From positions 1 to 64,000 of the forward strand of contig DHVT01000026.1 in assembly GCA_002412775.1 (NCBI GenBank): a DNA stretch of 64,000 nt, read 5' to 3'. The translations under genes and the position numbers were made by a program. Positions 14,826 through 22,124 of the stretch are shown piece after piece. The DNA is from Firmicutes bacterium UBA5201. Lineage in GTDB: Bacteria > Bacillota > Clostridia > Peptostreptococcales > Acidaminobacteraceae. The first letter of the stretch is position 1; every line of letters begins with the position of its first letter. The notes below the pieces were generated by a model. It had not been told where the DNA came from, did no database searches, and saw only the letters and a program-made list of their open reading frames with translations.

Positions 14826-15438
14826 TTTCTTTTACGGATTCTTCACAGACTTCCTCGATACTGTTTTCTGCATTGATTATTCGGATTCGCTCGGGAAACT
14901 TACTCGCCAATTCCAGGTAACCTTCTCTCACCAACTTGTGAAATTCAAGGGTTTCCATATCCAGCTTATTGATTTCCCTATCCGGGTTGGAGTTGATTCT
15001 CGCTAGACCGATCTCAGGATCCAAGTCCAGATAAAGTGTCAAATCCGGTAGGAATCCTTCTGTTGCAAAAAGATTCATTTGATAAACTTCGTCTACTCCT
15101 ATCCCTCTGACATAACCTTGATAAACCATAGATGAATCCACAAATCGATCAAATACGACCACTTCGATGCCGGAACGGATTGCAGGAATCACTTTCTCAA
15201 TCAGATGTTGCCGTCTAGCAGCGGCGAAAAGCAATGCCTCTGTCCTGTGATCCATTTCATCATGCGTCTTGTCCAAGATGATTTCTCTGATCTTTTCTGA
15301 AATTGGAACCCCACCCGGCTCTCTGGTGATCATATGTGATATTCCCTTGGATTCAAGATGAGTCTTGATTTTTTCTATTACAGATGTTTTTCCGGCACCT
15401 TCTCCGCCTTCAAGTGAAATTACTACGGTTTTGGACAT
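14809..15438 (-). CDS. tmk: Thymidylate kinase
   Basis: Phosphorylates dTMP to dTDP with ATP for DNA synthesis. The 209-residue protein shows the P-loop EGGEGAGKTS near residue 9, TREPGGVPISEKIR (the DR/E-P-G dTMP loop), the LLFAAARRQH lid-adjacent segment and DRFVDSSMVYQGYVRGI. All are standard for Tmk. GGAGG lies upstream of the ATG. It sits between the hydrogenase operon, which ends in a terminator at 15531, and the cassette promoter, so its neighbours are not functionally related. Confidence 0.96.
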   Translation of the reverse strand: MSKTVVISLEGGEGAGKTSVIEKIKTHLESKGISHMITREPGGVPISEKIREIILDKTHDEMDHRTEALLFAAARRQHLIEKVIPAIRSGIEVVVFDRFVDSSMVYQGYVRGIGVDEVYQMNLFATEGFLPDLTLYLDLDPEIGLARINSNPDREINKLDMETLEFHKLVREGYLELASKFPERIRIINAENSIEEVCEESVKEIEVFL

Positions 15439-15504
15439 TCTTTTATGACCTCCTAAATTGACCTTATCCTTATTTTAAACTATTTGTGCCCATTTTGAAA
15501 CAAA

Positions 15505-15531
15505 AGAAAACCGTCCAATTCAGGACGGCTT
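15505..15531 (-). terminator. Terminator of the hydrogenase operon
   Basis: Stem AGCCGTCC/GGACGGTT around TGAATT, followed on the minus strand by TTCTTTTG. It lies 13 bases after the hydA stop. Confidence 0.8.
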
Positions 15532-15543
15532 CCAAATTTCTGA

Positions 15544-17289
15544 TTATAATGGGAACTTTTCTCTCGATACATAGTGTGTATGCAAGAGTTCGTGAGCCTT
15601 ATGGCTGTTCGGTTTGCCAAGGTACTCATCGTAGAGTTTTTTGATTTCTGGATTTTTATGTGATTTTCTCACAGATAAAGACGCATCTTCAGAATAAAGT
15701 GCTTTTGCTCTTTCTGCACGAATATCGATAACATTTCTTACATTTGCAGGCTGAATCGGCTGACCACCACCATTGACACATCCACCTGGACAAGCCATCA
15801 CTTCAATGAAATGATAATCCGCTTCACCGGATTTGATTTTTTCAAGCAATATACCCGCATTGGTCGTATTATGTGCAACGGCAATCTTGACATCCATTCC
15901 GCCAATATTCACTGTAGCTTCTTTGATCCCCTCGAGTCCTCTTACTGCCACATAATCCACATTTTCCAAGTCTTCGCCTGAAAGAACGTCTGCAACTGTT
16001 CTAAGAGCCGCTTCCATAACGCCACCAGTCGCTCCGAAAATTACACCAGCGCCTGTGTAGTCGCCCATGAATGCATCGAAAGTGCCATCTTCTAGTTTAT
16101 CAAACTCAAGTCTGGCTTCCTTGATCATCAGTGCGAGTTCTCTTGTTGTAATGGAGATATCCACGTCACGCGTGCCATTGACTTCAAGTTCAGGTCTGAC
16201 GATCTCAGACTTTTTGGAAGTACAAGGCATTACGGATACGACCACGATATCTTTAGGATTGATGCCATGCTTCTCAGCATAGTAACTCTTGGCAAGCGCA
16301 CCAAACATGTTCTGAGGTGACTTACAAGAAGACAAATGCGGTAATAATTCAGGATATTGGAATTCGATGTATCTGACCCAACCTGGAGAACAAGATGTGA
16401 TCATTGGCAAAACGCCACCGTTTTGAATTCGACCGAGCAATTCAGTACCCTCTTCCATTATGGTTACATCAGCTGCCCAGTTCGTGTCAAACACTTTATC
16501 AAAGCCTAATTTTCTAAGCGCTGTAGCGAGTTTTCCAGTGACATTGGTTCCAATTGGGAATCCGAATTCCTCACCAAGAGCCGCTCTTACAGCCGGAGCC
16601 GATTGAACGATGACATGCTTGGTCTTGTCTTCGAGGACATCCCACACAAATTGTGTGCTCGGCTTTTCAGACAATGCGCCTACAGGACAAACTACCATAC
16701 ACTGTCCACAATAGATACAAGGCACATCCTTCATGCTCATATCGAATGCTGGACCGACAGTGGTCTCAAATCCACGGTTGGTGAAATCAAGGATACCGAT
16801 GCCCTGAACATTTTTACATGCGCTCACGCAACGTCCACAAAGGATACATTTGCTTGAGTCTCTGATGATTGATGGTGAAAGGTCATCATAGCTCGCTTCT
16901 CTTTTTGCTCCTGAATATCTGATTTCGCGAATTCCAAGCTCTTCAGATACACTTTGAAGTTCACAGTTCTTGCTTCTGACGCATGTAGTACATTCTCTAT
17001 TATGGTTTGCAAGCAAAAGTTCAACTGTACTCTTTCTCGCTTTTCTAACTCTATTGTTGTTTGTATTGACGACCATGCCTTCTCTTACTGGAAGCACACA
17101 TGATGCCTGAAGCGCTCTTGCGCCTTCAACTTCAACCACACAAACTCGGCAAGCGCCTACTTCATTGATATCTTTAAGGAAACAAAGTGTTGGGATATCA
17201 ATACCTACAGTTCTGGCAGCTTCTAAAACCGTCAACTCTTTTGGTACTTCATACTGGGTACCGTTTATGGATAAAGATACGTTACTCAC
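15544..17289 (-). CDS. hydA: NADH-linked [FeFe] hydrogenase catalytic subunit (HydA)
   Basis: Catalytic subunit of a trimeric, probably electron-bifurcating hydrogenase that makes H2 from NADH and reduced ferredoxin. In order over 581 residues: a plant-type [2Fe-2S] domain (Cys36, 47, 50, 64), a His-Cys3 [4Fe-4S] (His96, Cys100, 103, 109), two ferredoxin clusters (CILCGRCVSAC; CIYCGQCMVVC), the H-cluster domain with MPCTSKKSE and EVMACPGGCVNGGGQP, and a small-subunit tail. The first H-cluster motif reads TSCSPGW, with Ser301 in place of the second Cys of TSCCPGW. The start is GTG with GAGG upstream. It is the last gene of the hyd operon. Confidence 0.93.
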   Translation of the reverse strand: MSNVSLSINGTQYEVPKELTVLEAARTVGIDIPTLCFLKDINEVGACRVCVVEVEGARALQASCVLPVREGMVVNTNNNRVRKARKSTVELLLANHNRECTTCVRSKNCELQSVSEELGIREIRYSGAKREASYDDLSPSIIRDSSKCILCGRCVSACKNVQGIGILDFTNRGFETTVGPAFDMSMKDVPCIYCGQCMVVCPVGALSEKPSTQFVWDVLEDKTKHVIVQSAPAVRAALGEEFGFPIGTNVTGKLATALRKLGFDKVFDTNWAADVTIMEEGTELLGRIQNGGVLPMITSCSPGWVRYIEFQYPELLPHLSSCKSPQNMFGALAKSYYAEKHGINPKDIVVVSVMPCTSKKSEIVRPELEVNGTRDVDISITTRELALMIKEARLEFDKLEDGTFDAFMGDYTGAGVIFGATGGVMEAALRTVADVLSGEDLENVDYVAVRGLEGIKEATVNIGGMDVKIAVAHNTTNAGILLEKIKSGEADYHFIEVMACPGGCVNGGGQPIQPANVRNVIDIRAERAKALYSEDASLSVRKSHKNPEIKKLYDEYLGKPNSHKAHELLHTHYVSREKFPL

Positions 17290-17331
17290 GATTCGTACAC
17301 CTCTTTCTTATAATCTTGTTAAGTTACTGAA

Positions 17332-19131
17332 CTACTGTTTAACAATAACTTTCTTCGGACATTTAGGAATACAAGCGCCACATTTGATACAGATTGCCTG
17401 ATCGATCACGTGTTGTTGCTTGACTTCACCGCTGATGGCATCCACTGGACAAACTCTCTTACAAGCTGTACAACCGATACAACCTTCATCCAAAATTACG
17501 ATTGACAATAAGTCTTGGCACATGCCCGCAGGACATTTTTTGTCGACAACGTGAGCAAGATACTCATCCTTGAAATATTTGAGCGTCGACAATACCGGAT
17601 TTGGAGCAGTTTGACCCAATCCGCAAAGTGACGAATCTTTAATTGTGTATGCCAATTCTTCCAATTGGTCCAAATCAGCCAAGGTACCAGTACCTGATGT
17701 GATTCTTTCCAAAATTTCAAGCATTCTTTTTGTGCCTTCTCTACATGGCACACATTTACCACACGATTCATCCACAGTGAAATCCAGGAAGAATCTTGCG
17801 AAGTCCACCATACAGTTGGTCTCGTCAACGACGATCATTCCGCCTGAACCCATCATGGATCCAAGAGCTGTAAGCGTATCAAAATCTATTGGTGTATCAA
17901 GATGATCCACTGTCAAGCAACCACCTGATGGGCCACCGGTTTGAACAGCTTTGAACTTTTTGCCGTCAGGAATACCGCCACCGATATCATAAATGACTTC
18001 TCTGAGTGTCGTACCCATCGGAATTTCCACAAGTCCAGTGTTGTTGATCTTGCCACCAAGTGCGAAAACCTTAGTACCAGGAGATTTTTCTGTACCGAAT
18101 GAAGTGAACCAATCCGCACCTTTTAAAATGATTTGCGGTACTGATGCATAAGTTTCAACGTTATTGATTACCGTCGGTTTTCCAAAGATTCCTTTTTCCG
18201 CAGGAAACGGTGGCTTCGGTCTAGGCATTCCACGTTCGCCCTCTATTGAAGCGATCAATGCGGTTTCTTCACCACATACGAATGCACCAGCTCCCAATCG
18301 GATTTCCATGTCGAAATTGAAGTCAGTATCGAAAATTCTTTCACCCAAAAGTCCCATTTCTTTGGCTTGAGCGATAGCTATTCCGAGTCTCTTAACAGCA
18401 ATAGGGTATTCCGCACGAATGTACACGAATCCTTTTTCTGCTCCAATGGCGTATGCCGTCAATGCCATAGCTTCAATTATAGAGTGAGGATCGCCTTCAA
18501 GAACCGAACGGTCCATAAATGCACCCGGATCTCCCTCGTCAGCATTACAAGCCACATATTTGATGTCGCCTTTTGATTTTCTGGTGAATTCCCACTTGAG
18601 TCCAGTAGGGAATCCGCCGCCGCCTCTGCCTCTGAGCCCGGATCTTTTGATTTCATTGATGACATCTTCCGGTTTCATTTGCGTGAGCGCCTTGCCAAGT
18701 GCCTGATAACCATCGAAAGCTATATATTCTTCAATGACTTCAGGGTTGATCACACCACAGTTTTGGAGAACGACACGTTTTTGTTTCTTATAGAAAGTGA
18801 CATCGTTGATCGATGTATGAATTTCAGTCACATCAGCTGCCTTATCAACAAACAGCAAATCTTTTACAATTCTACCTTTTAAAAGATGCTCATCAACAAT
18901 TCTCTCGACATCTTTTTGTTCCACTCTTGAATAAAATGATCCTTCAGGGTATACGATACAAATTGGACCTGCTTCACAAAGTCCGAAACAACCCGTTCTT
19001 ACTACCTTGACTTCTTTGTCCAGGCTTCTTTCCTTCAATGCTTGATTGAACATTTCTTCTATGGTCAACGATCCTGAAGAAACACAGCCTGTACCGCCAC
19101 AAACAAGCACATGCGCTCTATAAAAATCCAT
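17332..19131 (-). CDS. hydB: Hydrogenase NADH-oxidising subunit, NuoF-like (HydB)
   Basis: The diaphorase subunit that binds FMN and NAD(H) and, in bifurcating complexes, splits electrons. The 599 residues comprise an N-terminal thioredoxin-like [2Fe-2S] domain (CGGTGCVSSG and CFGLCEAGP), the NuoF core with the FMN/NADH glycine-rich GLRGRGGGGFPTGLKW, the [4Fe-4S] motif SCGKCVPCREGT, and two extra C-terminal ferredoxin clusters (CIGCTACKRVCP; CIKCGACIPKCP). This domain order is diagnostic of HydB rather than of respiratory NuoF. GGAGG precedes the ATG. Confidence 0.94.
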   Translation of the reverse strand: MDFYRAHVLVCGGTGCVSSGSLTIEEMFNQALKERSLDKEVKVVRTGCFGLCEAGPICIVYPEGSFYSRVEQKDVERIVDEHLLKGRIVKDLLFVDKAADVTEIHTSINDVTFYKKQKRVVLQNCGVINPEVIEEYIAFDGYQALGKALTQMKPEDVINEIKRSGLRGRGGGGFPTGLKWEFTRKSKGDIKYVACNADEGDPGAFMDRSVLEGDPHSIIEAMALTAYAIGAEKGFVYIRAEYPIAVKRLGIAIAQAKEMGLLGERIFDTDFNFDMEIRLGAGAFVCGEETALIASIEGERGMPRPKPPFPAEKGIFGKPTVINNVETYASVPQIILKGADWFTSFGTEKSPGTKVFALGGKINNTGLVEIPMGTTLREVIYDIGGGIPDGKKFKAVQTGGPSGGCLTVDHLDTPIDFDTLTALGSMMGSGGMIVVDETNCMVDFARFFLDFTVDESCGKCVPCREGTKRMLEILERITSGTGTLADLDQLEELAYTIKDSSLCGLGQTAPNPVLSTLKYFKDEYLAHVVDKKCPAGMCQDLLSIVILDEGCIGCTACKRVCPVDAISGEVKQQHVIDQAICIKCGACIPKCPKKVIVKQ

Positions 19132-19159
19132 TTGATTACCTCCTAATAAGTTTCAACGA

Positions 19160-19525
19160 CTATTCGACTGCACCGATAGTAAATTCTTTGACTATGCTTC
19201 CGTTAACGATGTGCTCAGCAATGATTCTTCTTGCTTTCTCTTCAGTCAACTCAACATAAGTCACTTTCTCTTCGCCTTCTTTGTATACTTCGATCAATGG
19301 TTCCAATCTGCATACGCCGATGCATCCGGTTTGAGTTATTGTCACATCACTAAGTCCTCTTTTTTGGGCTTCATCCATAAGAGCAGTCAAGACTGGTCTG
19401 GCTCCCGCCGCGATTCCGCAAGTTGCCATGCCGACTACGATTCTTGTACCGACACGTTCTTTTCTGATATCGACTTTTTTAATTGCTTCATCTCTTAATT
19501 TTGAAAGTTCAGCTAATGATTTCAT
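19160..19525 (-). CDS. Thioredoxin-like [2Fe-2S] ferredoxin of the hydrogenase operon
   Basis: A 121-residue protein with the fold of clostridial thioredoxin-like ferredoxins. Cys36 lies in MATCGIAAGA, and TGCIGVCRLEPLIEV supplies two more; a fourth classical Cys is not seen. It probably carries electrons or stabilises the complex. It lies between hydC and hydB, 17 bases after hydC, where similar proteins occur in many trimeric or tetrameric hydrogenase operons. GGAGG is six bases before the ATG. Confidence 0.82.
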   Translation of the reverse strand: MKSLAELSKLRDEAIKKVDIRKERVGTRIVVGMATCGIAAGARPVLTALMDEAQKRGLSDVTITQTGCIGVCRLEPLIEVYKEGEEKVTYVELTEEKARRIIAEHIVNGSIVKEFTIGAVE

Positions 19526-19542
19526 ATAATGCCTCCTAATAT

Positions 19543-20022
19543 CTAACCGTTATACTTTTGGATAATTCCAGGAATATCCGCGACAACAAGTCTGCCATAT
19601 ACATCTTCGTTCACTGTCAATACAGGTGCGAGTCCGCAAGCTCCGATACAACGGGTCGCTTCAAGCGAATATTTACCGTCCAAAGATGTTTTTCCAACAC
19701 CAACTCCAGTCAATTCAACGACTTTGTCGATAAGTTGTTGAGCACCTCTTACATAGCATGCCGTTCCTAGACATATGCTGATCAGAAACTCGCCTTTAGG
19801 CTCGAGGGTAAACTGTGAGTAAAAAGTCACCACACCATAAATCTCCGCCAAAGGTACATTCATTTTTTCAGAAATTGCTTTTTGCACTTCGAGTGGAATC
19901 GCTCCGAAAATATGCTGTGCTTCATGAAGAATAGGCATCAAAGGACCTTGCATGTCTTTGTGTGATTCAATGACTTCATGAAGTTTTGCAAAGTTCTCTT
20001 CAGTTAGATAATTCTTGGTCAT
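19543..20022 (-). CDS. hydC: Hydrogenase [2Fe-2S] subunit, NuoE-like (HydC)
   Basis: A small 159-residue subunit carrying one [2Fe-2S] cluster that links HydB to HydA. Typical NuoE segments are present: an N-terminal helical part (MPILHEAQHIFGAIP, VQKAISEKMNVPLAEIYGV), VTFYSQF, and the cluster ligands ISICLGTACYVRGA and TRCIGACGLAP. It is first gene of the hyd operon, with GGAGG before the ATG and a promoter flanked by two Rex-type sites. Confidence 0.95.
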   Translation of the reverse strand: MTKNYLTEENFAKLHEVIESHKDMQGPLMPILHEAQHIFGAIPLEVQKAISEKMNVPLAEIYGVVTFYSQFTLEPKGEFLISICLGTACYVRGAQQLIDKVVELTGVGVGKTSLDGKYSLEATRCIGACGLAPVLTVNEDVYGRLVVADIPGIIQKYNG

Positions 20023-20112
20023 TAATTGTTCCTCCTTTATACATCCTTAAGTTAATGATAAAGCTCGCCGGGCTTCCTCGAATTCCTAGTTATTTACTAG
20101 GTCATAACTTAT

Positions 20113-20130
20113 TTGTTAATAAATTAACTC
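20113..20130 (-). promoter_or_regulatory. Rex operator 1 of the hyd operon
   Basis: TTGTTAATAAATTAACTC (plus strand) fits TTGTTAA-N4-TTAACAA with a perfect left half and five of seven in the right half. It starts ten bases after the -10, the same place as in the cassette promoter. Confidence 0.78.
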
Positions 20131-20140
20131 ATCGAATACG

Positions 20141-20146
20141 ATTATA
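20141..20146 (-). promoter_or_regulatory. -10 element of the hyd operon promoter
   Basis: Perfect minus-strand TATAAT. The -35 position 17 bases away (20164-20169) is a poor match and lies inside the second Rex-like site. Confidence 0.6.
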
Positions 20147-20162
20147 ACATAGACGAATTTGT

Positions 20163-20180
20163 TTGTATAGTCTTTAACAA
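20163..20180 (-). promoter_or_regulatory. Rex-like operator 2 of the hyd operon
   Basis: Minus strand TTGTTAAAGACTATACAA: perfect left half TTGTTAA and TATACAA on the right (five of seven). It covers the -35 position. Confidence 0.6.
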
Positions 20181-20217
20181 TCTTTTCTATTGTATAAATT
20201 TTCGTAATAATCGAGGC

Positions 20218-20242
20218 AAAAAAAAAGACAGTTTCCACTGCC
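20218..20242 (-). terminator. Terminator of the uvrBAC operon
   Basis: Minus strand stem GGCAGT/ACTGTC around GGAA, then nine T, two bases after the uvrC stop. Confidence 0.75.
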
Positions 20243-20243
20243 T

Positions 20244-22112
20244 TTATTTGAAGAAATCTTGAATTTTTTGTGCCACTTTCCTGTTGAGTCCCGGTACACT
20301 AAGCAACTCATCCAAACTGGCTGTTTGTATGGCTTCGATCGATTTGAAATGTTTCATGAGCGCTATCCGGCGTTTCTCGCCGATCCCTTCGATCTCATCC
20401 AGAATCGAATGGACCATTTCTTTGGATCTGAGTGATTTATGGTATTCAATCGCAAATCTGTGAACCTCATCCTGAATCTCACTGATCAGTCTGAAAGCGC
20501 TATTGTTTTCCTTAAGTTTTCTGAGAGTTCCGTTGAAGTAAAGATCGTCCGTCTTGTGATAATCATCTTTCACCATCCCTGCGACTGGGATACGGATTTC
20601 AAGCGCATTGAGTATATCATTGACTGCATTCACATGCCCTTTGCCACCGTCAATCAAAATCAAATCGGGGAAAATCGAAAAGGATTTTCCTGTCTCGTCA
20701 GCCATTTTCTGTTCTTCAAGTCCTCTTTTGAAACGTCTGTACAATACTTCCTGCATGGAACCGTAGTCATTTGATCCTTCAATGGTCTTTACCCTATACC
20801 GCCTGTAGTCACTGCGTTTTTTGACACCACCGTCGTACACGACCATACTCCCGACCGAATGAACACCGGAAGTATTGGAAATATCATAGGCCTCAAGACG
20901 TTTCAATGGAATATTATCAGGAAGTTCAAGCATGGTTCTCAACTCATCTTCAGCTTTGTTTCTGAATGACAGCTCTTTTTCGATACGGGTTTGAAACTTC
21001 ATGATGTATTCTTTCGCGTTTTTTTCGACCAGTTCGATGGTTTTCCTTTTTTCACCCTTCATAGGCACGGAAAGGATGACCTTGTGACCGCTCAATTTAC
21101 TGAGCCAAGTGCTATAAAGCTCCATGCCGTCCACTTCATCCGACAGATAGATTTCTTTAGGTATGTCGTTCGATCCCAGATAGTACTGGGTGATGAACGA
21201 ACTCAGCAAATCCGATGCGGCGACATGATCGGCATTGGCGACATTGAAGGATTCACGGCCTTCGATTTTACCGTTTCTGACCTGAAACAGCATGACACAA
21301 GTTTTTTCCTCATAACTGTAATAGGCGATGTAATCCTGATTCTTGTCATTGGTTTGAAGCGCTTTTTGCTTTTCATTGAGTGCTTTGAGTGCCATGATCT
21401 GATCACGGAATGTGGCTGCGTCCTCATATTTCATTTCGGAGGCCGCTTTGGCCATTTTTTCTTGAAGTTCCTTGAGCAACCATTCCTTGTCTCCATTCAG
21501 GAACCGAATGATCGCCTGGATGTATTCCCCATACGCTTCCTTTGTGATCATATGATTGCAAACGCCGGCACATCTACCGATATAGTAGTTCAAACAAGGT
21601 CGATCGATTTTTTCAGTGATTTTCCGGTTGCATTCCCTAATTGGAAAAATGGTCTGAATCACTTCGAGTGTGATGCGCACTTGCTCGGCACCAGTATATG
21701 GACCGAAGTACTTGTAAGCGCCTTTTTGATAATTCCTCGTCATGAAAACTCTTGGAAAATCCTCTCCCAAAGTGATGACTATATAAGGATAGTTCTTATC
21801 ATCCTTAAGGAGGATGTTGAACCTTGGCAAATGTTTCTTGATCAGGTTGGCTTCCAAAATGAGCGCTTCCATCTCACTATCAGTGAGGATGTATTCGAAT
21901 GAGGCAATATTCACCACCATGGTCTGGGTTTTGGGAAGATGCTTGCTAAAACCTCTGAAATATGAACTTAATCTGTTTTTCAGAAGTTTGGACTTGCCCA
22001 CATAAATGATTTCACCCGTGGCATCCTTCATTATATAGACGCCTGGAAGCTGTGGCACGCTTTTTAATTGTTCTTTGATGTGTTCCTTGACCTCAAAAGT
22101 ATCATTAGGCAT
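20244..22112 (-). CDS. uvrC: Excinuclease ABC subunit C
   Basis: Makes both incisions around bulky DNA lesions handed over by UvrA/UvrB. The 622-residue protein has an N-terminal GIY-YIG domain (PGVYIMKDATGEIIYVGKSK) and a UvrB-contact UVR motif (ELQEKMAKAASEMKYEDAA). The C-terminal RNase H-like nuclease (ISNTSGVHSVGSMVVYDGG, LILIDGGKGH) and a tandem helix-hairpin-helix (IEGIGEKRRIAL, VPGLNRKVAQ) complete it. It is the last gene of the uvrB-uvrA-uvrC operon, 12 bases after uvrA. Confidence 0.97.
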   Translation of the reverse strand: MPNDTFEVKEHIKEQLKSVPQLPGVYIMKDATGEIIYVGKSKLLKNRLSSYFRGFSKHLPKTQTMVVNIASFEYILTDSEMEALILEANLIKKHLPRFNILLKDDKNYPYIVITLGEDFPRVFMTRNYQKGAYKYFGPYTGAEQVRITLEVIQTIFPIRECNRKITEKIDRPCLNYYIGRCAGVCNHMITKEAYGEYIQAIIRFLNGDKEWLLKELQEKMAKAASEMKYEDAATFRDQIMALKALNEKQKALQTNDKNQDYIAYYSYEEKTCVMLFQVRNGKIEGRESFNVANADHVAASDLLSSFITQYYLGSNDIPKEIYLSDEVDGMELYSTWLSKLSGHKVILSVPMKGEKRKTIELVEKNAKEYIMKFQTRIEKELSFRNKAEDELRTMLELPDNIPLKRLEAYDISNTSGVHSVGSMVVYDGGVKKRSDYRRYRVKTIEGSNDYGSMQEVLYRRFKRGLEEQKMADETGKSFSIFPDLILIDGGKGHVNAVNDILNALEIRIPVAGMVKDDYHKTDDLYFNGTLRKLKENNSAFRLISEIQDEVHRFAIEYHKSLRSKEMVHSILDEIEGIGEKRRIALMKHFKSIEAIQTASLDELLSVPGLNRKVAQKIQDFFK

Positions 22113-22124
22113 TCGCTTACCTCG

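Noticed and set aside
20991..21902. A 303-codon open frame on the plus strand
   Set aside because: It lies wholly opposite uvrC, which has full catalytic motifs; no ribosome-binding site or family signature on the plus strand.
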